Positions 10,801 through 17,577 of a stretch of 64,000 nucleotides of DNA are shown in pieces. The translations under genes and the position numbers were made by a program. The stretch's first letter is position 1; the number at the start of each line of letters is the position of its first letter. The notes under the pieces were generated by a model. The model did not search any database. It saw only the letters and a list, made by a program, of their open reading frames with translations, and was not told the DNA's origin. This DNA is from Aurantiochytrium sp. KH105 (Eukaryota; Sar; Bigyra; Thraustochytrida; Thraustochytriidae), in NCBI GenBank assembly GCA_003116975.1, contig BGKB01000114.1:62001-126000 (forward strand). Reading direction: 5' to 3'.

Positions 10801-12648
10801 CTCGTAGCATCCATGGGCTCTGGAAACCATCACAATATGCTCGGATCACTCCCCATGGCACGAAATACTCACACGACTGGCGTAGAAGGTAGCAGTAGCA
10901 GTGAGACTGCCTTTTTGCTGTTCACGGTGTGGGTCGAAATGGGCGACGATGCGTACGCTAACGAAGAAGAAGAAGGAGCGTTTTCAGCCGACCTGGTCAC
11001 GGGCAAGATGCACATATTGGAGGTTGCCTCGACAGGCCGCGCGGCTTTTGCAGACGAGACCATGGAAGGAATTGTCAAGGTTGTAAATGCCATGTCGCAT
11101 CGGCAAGATCTTGACGCAGAAGGGGGCTCGGGGGCCTCGCCAGGAACTTTGATGCGGACCTTTAGTTCGAATGTCGTGCTTGGCATACTGCGCGACTGCC
11201 TCGACGAAGAAAGTCTTGGCATTGCAACGCGCTCAGAGTGGCCGCAGAGACTCGAGAAGAGCAAGACGCATTATATGACTGGCGATGACGAGATGGGCAC
11301 TTATGAGCGCGACTCATGCATGTTTCACCTTCTTGTGCACCCATCGCTTACGGTGTGCAATCCTCGATCGAGTGAGCTCCTCACTGCGTTGCACTTCGCA
11401 CAGCGTATTCGCACAATGCCACTAAGCTCGCCGAACCTTGAAACTTCGTCATTCCCTGCTTCAGCCTCTCCCTCGTCGTCTTCACCGGGTCAGCTATCAC
11501 GACTGCAAGAAGCAGGTACAGCGGACAGACTTGCCGTCAGGTCTCCGGACCGAGGACCACCCCCGCACGTGCACAGTGTACCATTGGCGGTACTTGCGGC
11601 AAGTGAGGAAAGAGAGGTCCAGGATTATCGTCAGCAAGACACTTCGAACGAGTCTGTCGATAACGCCCGGAACAGACCGCGCACCTCGCACAAGCCACCA
11701 ATGTCGAAGCGTCGAGCTAAGCGGGCGTCGTACTCTGAGCAGGTCCGGCCGAGGTCAAGGCATCGTGTTCGTGAAGAAGACGAGGAAGAGGAAGACGAGG
11801 AAGGGAGCGAAGCCGAGATTAACGATCTCGTTGCGTCGCTGGTGGCGGGCCAAAACGTAAACTTGGATGCGCTCGACGCTCTCGAGCTCGAAGAGCACGC
11901 CAACCTTTCGAAGCAATTTGACGCGCTGCGAACCGAGGTGGCACGTAGTACACCCGGGGGTCGCAGCGCAAAGCGACGCCCCGCCAGCGTCAGCGCCAGC
12001 AACCGCAGACTCCGTACGCCCGGCTCAAGGAGTGTCACGAACAGGGCTCGAGAAGAAGGCTCGCGCTCTCATGCGGTCTCGAGTCGCAAGGAAACAGGCC
12101 GTCGAAAATCTCGCCGAGATCCGGCAGCAGGAACCCCTCGGGAAACCGAGCGGGCGCGGCATCGCGTTTTGGAGGCTCTGCTTGGGCAGACAGAGGGCAT
12201 GTTGCACGGTCTGTTTCTGTCAATGGACACTCGACGTTCTGGTGTGCTGTCGCGTGCTGATTTTCGGCGTGGTATGCATCGGGTTGACCCGTCTCTTTCC
12301 AAGCGGGACTTGGAGCTTTTCGTGGACAGCATGGACAGCAAGCGAGACGGATATATTGACTTTCAAGAGTTTTTCCGCGTGTTGGGCGACGCCAAAACCG
12401 GCAATCAACATTCGCTGTTTTTGCGCGATAAACGCGCCGAGAAGATTGCGATGCGCGAGCGGCGGCGCATTCGCGAGAGACTTTCGCCAGAAGCGGCGGC
12501 CAAGGCCGAGTGGTTCCCGCGTCAGGCACGTCAGCAGCCGAGTGGTCAACGTGCAAGCTCGTTCGACGCGGAACACACAGAGGAGGAATTGCGCAGGTTT
12601 CTCGGGTACCGTCCGCCTGTTCGTCTTGATAAGATTTTGCGGCAGTGA
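4882..12648 (+). CDS. Giant acidic-repeat / EF-hand / C2 / coiled-coil protein with a degenerate kinesin motor domain
   Basis: A single-exon ORF of 2588 residues from the first ATG (4882; the frame is open 11 codons further upstream from TTG 4849). Order of parts: acidic N-terminus with four ~93-residue repeats (about 247-573); an EF-hand pair near 939 and 975 (the second loop, DVNGDGVVTFQEF, is canonical); a D/E-rich stretch (1030-1060); a C2-like domain (about 1110-1232); a long coiled coil (about 1293-1620); a basic linker; a kinesin-motor-like domain (about 1790-2183); an acidic/basic linker; and a C-terminal EF-hand pair (DSKRDGYIDFQEF near 2485). In the motor-like part the P-loop position reads SGPASGATT, with alanine (1873) where catalytic lysine is expected, and switch I (NTHTTG) and switch II (LEVASTGR) are also altered, so ATPase activity is unlikely. 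A calcium-responsive microtubule or ciliary scaffold is a reasonable guess, not shown. Confidence 0.85.
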   Translation: MASTASEDVGADDLSAEEVESDASNPQETFSPPPPMPSSPVSPPPGNLSATNVEEQDPTLADADDEEEEDEDYEQDFEDSDHFDGDAENDTIALNDETLGETQSSEPESGSAADSVHEDLLDASEGEGEDMLEDLQSPPAVASNDVHILSPQPTGPQGHASKEANADATFSNVTGMDDVDEQDDAESSWPIEGSEMIDLEGDQAATSNGILSEESGRVHIDDPEDLSSNQGLNDIAMDQTAIGHTEDLTSDQATESSKDSPSAEAVNLQDNSLFDQADEDTKDSPMGQITDSFLHSASKDALEDEQAIEELEDLPSDQGMEDFKSSLMHQVNLGINSEELSTDHATESPKDSPGVEAVDLLDGSLFDDQANEEPKDSPLGHITDSLLLSPSKVASEDDQAIGELEDLPSDRHMNDSRSSLMDQANLGNNTEELSSDQATEIPKGSPSAEAVDLHDDSSIDQADEDPKDSPSGHVTDYLPASPSKEASEDDQAVRELEGLPSDQGMADPEGSLTNQANLSNNTEELSSDHATEIPKGSPSAEAVDLQDRFLLVQADKPPKDSPMGQVTDSPLNAPSGQALDGLDESLNDESSRASKEINSGVNLGDSMREEGARMDAASSMEKIEDLEVDSERASGEQTAIMDDATSGGALSSETATDEANVGFTSMLDAYDAQHDADTMRSRLAEDETSGSSSEVLLPEPDQAKLPIGNGVESPSSEFGKSQSSLEISPSRDHASANELADTTSLHSSGARAELSTSKMEVGELEASSPGAMSENGRSPNIMSASSSSRLSDAFESGNDPLLPLDLEQLQSEARFSAGEMRSPFESMLAAEHVARGDRRKNKSFTSQSPESQSSSPRRTKGRFGHSGSLAGSRTSSPSRRPFAYSPAGRSRTRGDPPSSAASSPLSDVSDAQKKEIIAAVRAAVERTHSKLYDAFLVMDHTQKGCLNREELLRGLRALGLGLDDAVMREFAKSVDVNGDGVVTFQEFFRTFETSRIDPSKQTWTPPSPVKGSFFASVRSDEVESDEGVTKKEDDDEEDDDEEAPEKEEDGDGEGDGDDDWLVRKEDVKLASAMRSRIAHEDDDFDLIESWTKTPRRKANLRCAPSREVAYMSVLRVTIHQADLAASSDVCVRCSVGDEMQRTELEEATSHPVWNEDFIFGAHEEGLPPEGSLHVRLQCDPDVGPQEWDLPFWELLYFDETDVTVRDDEVSLRKWIDGPRHKLEISLVLGTEKMEDVRRLAALQAGPIDRAALWLDKAAIAEPLSFADSKSGAPLSPASTSSVSRRPALGPGSEKDQQMLETIEDLRAQISEMRESVTEEARRRQEAEERSAVSAKQMEDLEKQRQRDAERFQYQMREQQAREDEMRTEMQLLQMKQSSGVKADERVVKLEQSIRELYADLDQRNSEISNATEAAAAARMEREDWKARVEELQVQLRQTQARYRAKSMDSTEDARAEDTKSTGPATDGAEIDRLVDTIAKLNRVISELREAERRAQAQLRASEDRIREQTADLGQLASENEMQARKIASFEMDSRRQVAELRQAVAEKARLVKNLEEAEQQLAASDEAVAKARQERKDAEDRCVSMDARAELLQAQLSEAANKNLELSSELAEVRKLRAAQQRSTYLRPDAGLVCRHAKAQTRILRESVYRIRAEVEQMKDAAADVLAQWDSYVQLRRAKRQELASKPLTNTADLSLVRAKGMSQAEDPSTVNKRLGPVRAPVAPGQVSGLARRLRLERLRRRNLHKSRMGFGEKRVRRICSVFHTPAHVEDASSPSRSLAMTGDDAQTDDSLRVEPILASAEVMVQSDNSRRYFGFDEVVYVKDMAPSDADVLAADPRLGSQNGIRAQVSPIVDALFDGDRAVVASSGPASGATTNSIISAIFDVIGSLAANLKSEEKVDAAAVLPRVSISCVHIQNSRVFDLLASNEMETRSPLRHFPELSIDRAAARATGRIDLESAGLSVVEVKTRYEAALVASMGSGNHHNMLGSLPMARNTHTTGVEGSSSSETAFLLFTVWVEMGDDAYANEEEEGAFSADLVTGKMHILEVASTGRAAFADETMEGIVKVVNAMSHRQDLDAEGGSGASPGTLMRTFSSNVVLGILRDCLDEESLGIATRSEWPQRLEKSKTHYMTGDDEMGTYERDSCMFHLLVHPSLTVCNPRSSELLTALHFAQRIRTMPLSSPNLETSSFPASASPSSSSPGQLSRLQEAGTADRLAVRSPDRGPPPHVHSVPLAVLAASEEREVQDYRQQDTSNESVDNARNRPRTSHKPPMSKRRAKRASYSEQVRPRSRHRVREEDEEEEDEEGSEAEINDLVASLVAGQNVNLDALDALELEEHANLSKQFDALRTEVARSTPGGRSAKRRPASVSASNRRLRTPGSRSVTNRAREEGSRSHAVSSRKETGRRKSRRDPAAGTPRETERARHRVLEALLGQTEGMLHGLFLSMDTRRSGVLSRADFRRGMHRVDPSLSKRDLELFVDSMDSKRDGYIDFQEFFRVLGDAKTGNQHSLFLRDKRAEKIAMRERRRIRERLSPEAAAKAEWFPRQARQQPSGQRASSFDAEHTEEELRRFLGYRPPVRLDKILRQ
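5620..6610 (+). repeat. Four ~93-codon tandem coding repeats
   Basis: Within the giant gene the nucleotide phrase GAAGCCGTC.ATCT recurs with its GCCGTC core at 5674, 5950, 6229 and 6505. The spacings are 276, 279 and 276 bp, all multiples of three. Each unit carries the protein signatures SDQATE, KDSPSAEAV, QAxExPKDSP, GxxTDS and ELExLPSDQ. The copies differ by substitutions and single-codon indels only, so the reading frame has been kept. Confidence 0.9.
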
Positions 12649-12722
12649 GCGCTTGCCGTGTCGTCAGCAGCAAAATATATTTGGCCTACCAACGCGTAAG
12701 GTAAATGAAGGAGTTGTATGGT

Positions 12723-13959
12723 TTATGGATCTGATTTGGGGATTGATCGTCGTGTTAAAGAGTCGACAAGCGAGCGTGCAGAGTCTGCACTAAAAACGCG
12801 TGCGACATATGAAGGCAGGTTGATAGGTTGGCCTGCTTTAGCTACTGATGCACGCGCTTCAGACAGGAATGAAGAGAGTCCCGATGGTTTTGCAACGACG
12901 ATGACGATACCGCCGGCGAGAGTTGCCAATGTGAGAGCAGCCCATGCAAAGGCTGCAGATCTGGGACGCAAGGCGGAACCTGCAAGACGTTGTTGCTTTT
13001 GTTGCTGCTGCTGTTCTTGTAGTATTTTTTTCAGCTTGGATTGTTTGGTGGCGAGCTTTTGAATGCAATGTGATTTGAGGGGCATGAGAAGACGCTGTTC
13101 GTCTTGGACGATGACTTGGTGAATTTTTCCTCTGAAGAAGTAGCGAACCCAGAGCAGCTTCTCTTCGCCTGGGGCGGCATCGTAGAGACCAGAGATGAGA
13201 TAATGCTTTGGCTCATTTCCGGGAATGACCAGTTTTGATTTTTCGACGGCGCACTGCAGTTGCCGAGTGACGTTTTGCACCCACTTGCAGGTGGCGAGGT
13301 CTTCAAGTCGGTTCGTCTCGATGATGTCGCGCGCCCCGTAGACGGCGTCGTCGATGACGAGACCGCCACGGCTCAGTTCGGTACGGCGCTTGATGTCAAA
13401 GGTAAGCTGTGTGACGCCCGTTAGTCTTGAGAAGGTCCATGCAGCAAGGATACCTCTTCATCAAAAGAAAAGAAGAGGAAGACATCGTGTAAATCACGTA
13501 CCCGCATGAGCTCAACTGCTTGCTCTGCATCTTTCTTTTTCATTTCTCCTAGTTCGGCATATTGCGCCTGGGTTTTCATCAGAATTGCGAAATGTACGTT
13601 AGTAGATCCGAGTGCGATATGAAGAATTGTGCGTCTGTGTTGGCGCAGCCAGCTCTAGCCATGAAATAAAGAGCTAGCCAAGTTCGTCGACAGAAATAGC
13701 ATCCAAAATAACGTACGTCCTGAGCATCAACATGCCCATTGAGCATATCATATGCTGCGCGCTGCGTGGGATCGATGAGAACCTCATAGGCACGGGCGAC
13801 GAGGGAAAACATGTCCTGAAAGTCTTCTCCTTGCGGATTGCTTGCGACGACATTCTTGTCTGGGTGATACCTGCGTGCGAGCGTTCGGTACGCCTTTCTG
13901 ATATCTGCACTCGAGGCCGCGACCTCGACGCCCAGCACGCCGTAAAGGCAGGGCGCCAT
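12723..13959 (-). CDS. DNAJC11-like J-domain protein with C-terminal membrane anchor (3 exons)
   Basis: Spliced model: exon 1 13959-13717, exon 2 13567-13502, exon 3 13406-12723. The introns (13716-13568 and 13501-13407) begin GTACGT and end CAG, all phase 0, giving 330 residues. Residues 1-75 form a J domain with the HPD triad at 32-34. Residues ~115-215, including GLYDAAPGEEK and RGKIHQVIVQDE, match the C-terminal DUF3395-type domain of DNAJC11, a mitochondrial outer-membrane/MICOS-associated J protein. A Q-rich patch and one hydrophobic segment (about 253-275) follow. The long beta-barrel-like middle of animal and plant DNAJC11 is missing, so this is a short version. It probably acts as a membrane-tethered Hsp70 co-chaperone; mitochondrial location is inferred. 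An in-frame upstream ATG exists near 14184, but the one at 13959 places the J domain at the N-terminus as usual. Confidence 0.8.
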
Positions 13960-14011
13960 TGTGTCGGTCTCCTGTCTTCTCCGTTTCCTTGCTCTCCCTC
14001 CTCCTGCCCTC

Positions 14012-14016
14012 TCTCG

Positions 14017-14051
<35 letters not shown>

Positions 14052-14052
14052 A
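14012..14052. repeat. (CGTG)n microsatellite in the 5' leader of the J-protein gene
   Basis: About nine tandem copies of the tetranucleotide GTGC lie some 60-90 bp upstream of the J-protein start codon. On the minus strand they read GCAC. They account for the ACTHARTHARTH-like artefact peptides in that strand. Confidence 0.9.
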
Positions 14053-14577
14053 CGAAGCGCTCGCAGTCGCCGTCCCGGGGCTCGTTCTCGTCGCGCTCTT
14101 CGCGCCTGCCGACGCCGAAAGGTCCCGCTCGTCAGGCCGCTCAGGCTGTGCGTCTGCGCACTGCCCGAGGGGCGCGGCAGGCAACCATCCCCAGCGAGTG
14201 CGCGCAGGCGTGCCCAGGCGAGCGGTCTCGCTGCTGCGCCGAGCACGCTCGCCGCGCGCTGGGGCATGAAACCGATTCTCTGTCCACGGGATACTATGCG
14301 CTCTCAGCGTCTTTCACCCAAAGGAAGAGAAGAGAAAAGCACGAAAACGAGCGTGCGCTAGGCGCTCCTACCCGTTGCTACGATTTACTCCGCCTCAACC
14401 CAGCCCGCTGCTGCCGCGCGCGAACCCTCTTCTCCGGCAGTTCTGGGACGCGGGGGTCGTCGTTCGCGCGCGCGCCATGCACGCGCTGGCCGCGCGCGCT
14501 CGTGCTCGGGGCGGCGGCTTCTCCGTCCTCGTGTCCTTCCCAGCCAGCTTCTGTCTCGCTATCTTGCGAGCAGCGCC

Positions 14578-14615
14578 GAGCAGAGCAGAGCAGAGCAGAG
14601 CAGAGCAGCAGAGCG
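14578..14615 (+). repeat. (GAGCA)n pentanucleotide tract upstream of the MIT-like gene
   Basis: Six near-perfect tandem GAGCA units followed by a GCAGAGC remnant lie in the presumed 5' leader or core promoter. Similar sense-orientation tracts precede other genes in this window. Confidence 0.9.
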
Positions 14616-14688
14616 CTTCTACAATTCCCTGCGTCGCGGCGCGGGCGGCGGCAGGGGCGCTTGCGCGGCACGCTGCGCGGGCGGCGGC

Positions 14689-15687
14689 ATGAGCTCCGCG
14701 GTGGACGCGGCGATCGAGCGCGCGGCGCGCGCGCAGGAGCTCGCGGACGGGGCGGCGTGGGCGGAGGCGTCGCGGCTGTACGCGCGCGCGGCGCAGGACC
14801 TGCGCGGGCTGCTGCGCTCGGGGCGCGTCAAGGACGAGCGCAGCCGCGCGTTCCTGGGCGAGCAGTGCGACGACTTCCAGCGGCAGGCCGACCTCACGGC
14901 GCGCAAGGCGCAGGCGCGCCGCGAGAAGGACCTCGTCGCGCGCGCGAGGCAGCTGCGCGGCCTGGACGCCAAGCCCAAGTCCGAGGCCGAGGTCTCGCGC
15001 GCAGAGGACGACCTCCGCGCGAGGCTCGCCAAGCTCCAGGCCCCGAGCGCGCCCGCGGCCTCACTCGGGGACCTGGAGGCCCGCCTGGCCAAGCTCGGGC
15101 CCTCGCAGTTTGCGCAGGAACATGCTGCTGCTGCTGCCGCGGAGCAAGAGGACCAGGATCCCCGCGTGAAGAAGGCGCTCGAAGACGCTGAAGCACGTGG
15201 CGCCGTCGACATTGCTGCAGACGACCCCGACCTGGAAATGCTGCTCCGCAAGCTAGACAGCGACGAGAACGTCACGGATGAAGCGCTGCAGGCACTTCTT
15301 GCGGGTGTCGATCACAGCGGGGTCGGTCCTGGGACCGAGGTCTCGGCGGCCGACGATGACGAGGTCGCTCTCCTTATGCGGCAGGCTCGCGACTTTGCGC
15401 GTGTCGGGGGCGTGCCACTAATCGAGGACGATGGCGAAGGGCCCAAAGACTCTGCAGTCGTCGCGAAGAAGGGCAAGAAGAAGACGAAGGCACGGAATGG
15501 CGCGGACAGCGACGAGGATGATGAGTCCAGCGACGAGTCCGACTCGTCAGACGATGATGACAGTAGTAGCGACGACAGTGATGCTTCGTATGATGTGTCG
15601 GGGCGAAGGGTGAAGGCGTCCAAGGCCAAGAAGGGAGCGAAGAAGAAGGTAAAGAAAAAAAGAGGGAGTCGTTGGGGTCTCTTTTAG
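14689..15687 (+). CDS. MIT-like domain protein with acidic/serine-rich tail
   Basis: A 332-residue single-exon protein from ATG 14689. Residues ~1-75 form an Ala-rich three-helix pattern (AIERAARAQELADG...ARAAQDLRGLL...RSRAFLGEQCDDFQRQADLTARK) that resembles MIT domains, which bind ESCRT-III tails and also occur in VPS4, spastin and related proteins. The middle has two short amphipathic repeats ending in LRARLAKL or LEARLAKL (about 110 and 133). The tail contains a DSDEDDESSDESDSSDDDD acidic block (about 275-300) and finishes with a basic KKxKKKVKKKRGSRWGLF end. A role in ESCRT-linked membrane remodelling or abscission is possible. The MIT assignment rests on pattern only, and no enzymatic domain is visible. 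An AATAAA signal follows the stop. Confidence 0.7.
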   Translation: MSSAVDAAIERAARAQELADGAAWAEASRLYARAAQDLRGLLRSGRVKDERSRAFLGEQCDDFQRQADLTARKAQARREKDLVARARQLRGLDAKPKSEAEVSRAEDDLRARLAKLQAPSAPAASLGDLEARLAKLGPSQFAQEHAAAAAAEQEDQDPRVKKALEDAEARGAVDIAADDPDLEMLLRKLDSDENVTDEALQALLAGVDHSGVGPGTEVSAADDDEVALLMRQARDFARVGGVPLIEDDGEGPKDSAVVAKKGKKKTKARNGADSDEDDESSDESDSSDDDDSSSDDSDASYDVSGRRVKASKAKKGAKKKVKKKRGSRWGLF

Positions 15688-15730
15688 TTTTTGCCCACAA
15701 TTGCAAGAAAAGGCGCGGAAACAGAACATC

Positions 15731-15736
15731 AATAAA
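15731..15736 (+). terminator. Probable poly(A) signal of the MIT-like gene
   Basis: A canonical AATAAA hexamer begins 43 bp after the stop codon of the MIT-like gene, in the convergent spacer. Confidence 0.5.
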
Positions 15737-16296
15737 AGAGTTGGGGGCAAAGAGGACGTGGAGATGGTGTCTTTCATATGTTTATGTGAAGACCCGTGCA
15801 CGATACGACAGGCCAATCAAGCCGAAGACTGCATGTGCTTGCTTGTTCACGATTTTACCGTTCTCGACCCTCAAGAACAGAGTTTACCTGCCCATTTGGT
15901 ATTTTTTTCTTTTCTAGGGAGGTGGGCCCGCGAGATGGTGCGATCAAATCTATTCCCGAAATGAGCCTTTTGAGTTGCAAGATTGAGAATGAATTTTGTT
16001 TGTGTTGATATTATTATGATGATCCTCTTTGCCGATTTCGAGCTGTGCGTTCGATCGCAGACAAGCTCTGCAGTGACATTTGCGTGCTGTAAAAAATCAA
16101 CTGTAAAGGAAAGGCGACGCACCTACACATTTTCTATGCCGTCAACAACTCGGAAGTCGTCTGTAAAGCAATCGAACTATTTCTTCATGGACCGCAGCTA
16201 CAGGTGCAAAAGGTGCTATGGAGACATGACATCTGCTACAAACTGCGCCTGGAGAGCTCACTCGTATAGGAAGCAAGCAGACAGGGAGCACTGGCA
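15737..16296. other. Convergent intergenic spacer
   Basis: This is AT-richer DNA between the 3' ends of the MIT-like gene (+) and the tudor-like gene (-). Small ORFs in it (such as 15983-16381 +) overlap the next gene antisense and show no domain. I see no RNA gene or notable repeat here. Confidence 0.4.
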
Positions 16297-17577
16297 TTAC
16301 ACGAGCCACACGGAGGTTTTCCCATTATCGCAGCGCAACATGACCCGGTTTTCCTCGTCGAGTGCAAGAAGGCGAGTATGAAACTCTGCAGGTGAAAAGC
16401 TGGCGTTTTCGCAGTTGCTCTCATTGACGAGCCGAAGGAGATCACAATCCTCCAACATTTCTGCTTGGCGCATGCGAAAGATTTTGGCAACGAGTTGGCG
16501 AAAGGTTTGTTGTCGCGCGCGTTCTGCGGGTGACTTGCAAGGCACCTGCGGATGGCTCGGTGGGGCAGCAGCGTTTTTGGCGGGCGCACTTGGGCGTGGA
16601 GCGTCATTGACGGCGGCTTGTGCGGCATCTGCGTGCGCAGGGAGCTTGGCGCGCTTGGGTTTGCGCGAGACAGCGGCGCTCGGAACATTGGTTGTATCAC
16701 GGGGCCTTCGCTTGCTGTGTTGTTGCATTGTCCTCGCGGGCAGCGGGTCCGTGTGGTGCGGACGGAGACCCTGGAGCTGACTGGCTTGGCGACTGATGAT
16801 ACTAAATGGGACGGCGCGATCGCTGCCGCCAAGAATGTACTTTACGTCGGCGGTTGCGGTTGCGTAATCGAGGCGCAGGATGCGCGCGGTTCCTCCAAGC
16901 TTGTTCTCGCCGGGTCCTGTTCGCGGCGCAATTGAGACGATGTCGTTGATCTGGAGGGAATGCGCGCTGTTGAGGTTGTCTCGGGTAGTGATTCGCGCCG
17001 GTTCGGCGGTTGCAGCGCCTGGGGCCTGTTCGGACTTGCGCATCCGATTTGGTGGCCTCGACAACAGTGACTGTGCCTTCGACTCTTGTTCCATGGCGTC
17101 GTCATCATCATGGTGTTGCTCTTGATCGTTTTCGTCGTCCACCATGAAGTCATCGCGCGTTTTTCTTGAGCTCGTGTGCTCGTCTTTGTCGTGGTCCATG
17201 GGCTGAGCGGACGGGCCAGCAAGTCTGATATTTCTGTTAAATGACGAGACGAGGATGTCCTCGTCTTCGTCCATGCGATCGATGTCTTGGCGCATTTGAG
17301 CCATGACAGCGGGCGGCGCGGACGCGCGTCTTCTTGATCTGCGCTCTTGCAGCGCCTCGTTGGTGCCGTCGTGATGGCGGCGTACCCACTTGAGCTCGAT
17401 ATTCTTCTCTTTACCACCAAGAACGTACTTTACGTCGATTACTTCGGTATCGCCACAGATGCGCGTGACGCGGCCCACGCCGCCGTGTTTGTTCATTCCC
17501 GGAAACGTACGGGCCGCAACATCGACAAGGTCGCCCACCTGGAGCGGTGCCTCGTCCTTGGACTCGACCGAGGCCAT
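16297..17577 (-). CDS. Double tudor-like (SH3-barrel) protein with C-terminal winged-helix-like domain
   Basis: A 426-residue protein from ATG 17577; the frame is open 17 codons further only to a GTG. Two related modules are clear. The first (about residues 12-68) reads VGDLVDVAARTFPGMNK then GGVGRVTRI and VKYVLGGKEK. The second (about 206-260) reads INDIVSIAPRTGPGENK then GGTARILRL and VKYILGGSDR. Each looks like a small beta-barrel of the tudor/chromo/SH3 type that reads modified histones or other methylated ligands. Between them lies an acidic, low-complexity region; after them is a K/R-rich, NLS-like stretch. The last ~60 residues (FRQLVAKIFRMRQAEM...FSPAEFHTRLLALDEENRVML) resemble a winged helix of the type at the C-terminus of MCM proteins. 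The likely role is a nuclear chromatin-binding factor. Exact function is unknown. Confidence 0.7.
   Translation of the reverse strand: MASVESKDEAPLQVGDLVDVAARTFPGMNKHGGVGRVTRICGDTEVIDVKYVLGGKEKNIELKWVRRHHDGTNEALQERRSRRRASAPPAVMAQMRQDIDRMDEDEDILVSSFNRNIRLAGPSAQPMDHDKDEHTSSRKTRDDFMVDDENDQEQHHDDDDAMEQESKAQSLLSRPPNRMRKSEQAPGAATAEPARITTRDNLNSAHSLQINDIVSIAPRTGPGENKLGGTARILRLDYATATADVKYILGGSDRAVPFSIISRQASQLQGLRPHHTDPLPARTMQQHSKRRPRDTTNVPSAAVSRKPKRAKLPAHADAAQAAVNDAPRPSAPAKNAAAPPSHPQVPCKSPAERARQQTFRQLVAKIFRMRQAEMLEDCDLLRLVNESNCENASFSPAEFHTRLLALDEENRVMLRCDNGKTSVWLV

Larger units (their letters stand above)
13960..14688. promoter_or_regulatory. Bidirectional promoter region of the J-protein and MIT-like genes
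   Basis: This is a 729 bp, CpG-rich spacer between two divergent start codons. Besides the tetranucleotide tract it contains a pure run of GAGCA pentamers at 14578-14615, about 75-110 bp upstream of the MIT-like start. No TATA box is evident. The long ORFs across this stretch have low-complexity R/A/S composition and are rejected. Confidence 0.45.

Noticed and set aside
13959-15191. 410-residue plus ORF over the J-protein/MIT promoter
   Set aside because: It overlaps the repeat tracts and runs out of frame through the MIT-like coding region, whose own frame has coherent helical structure.
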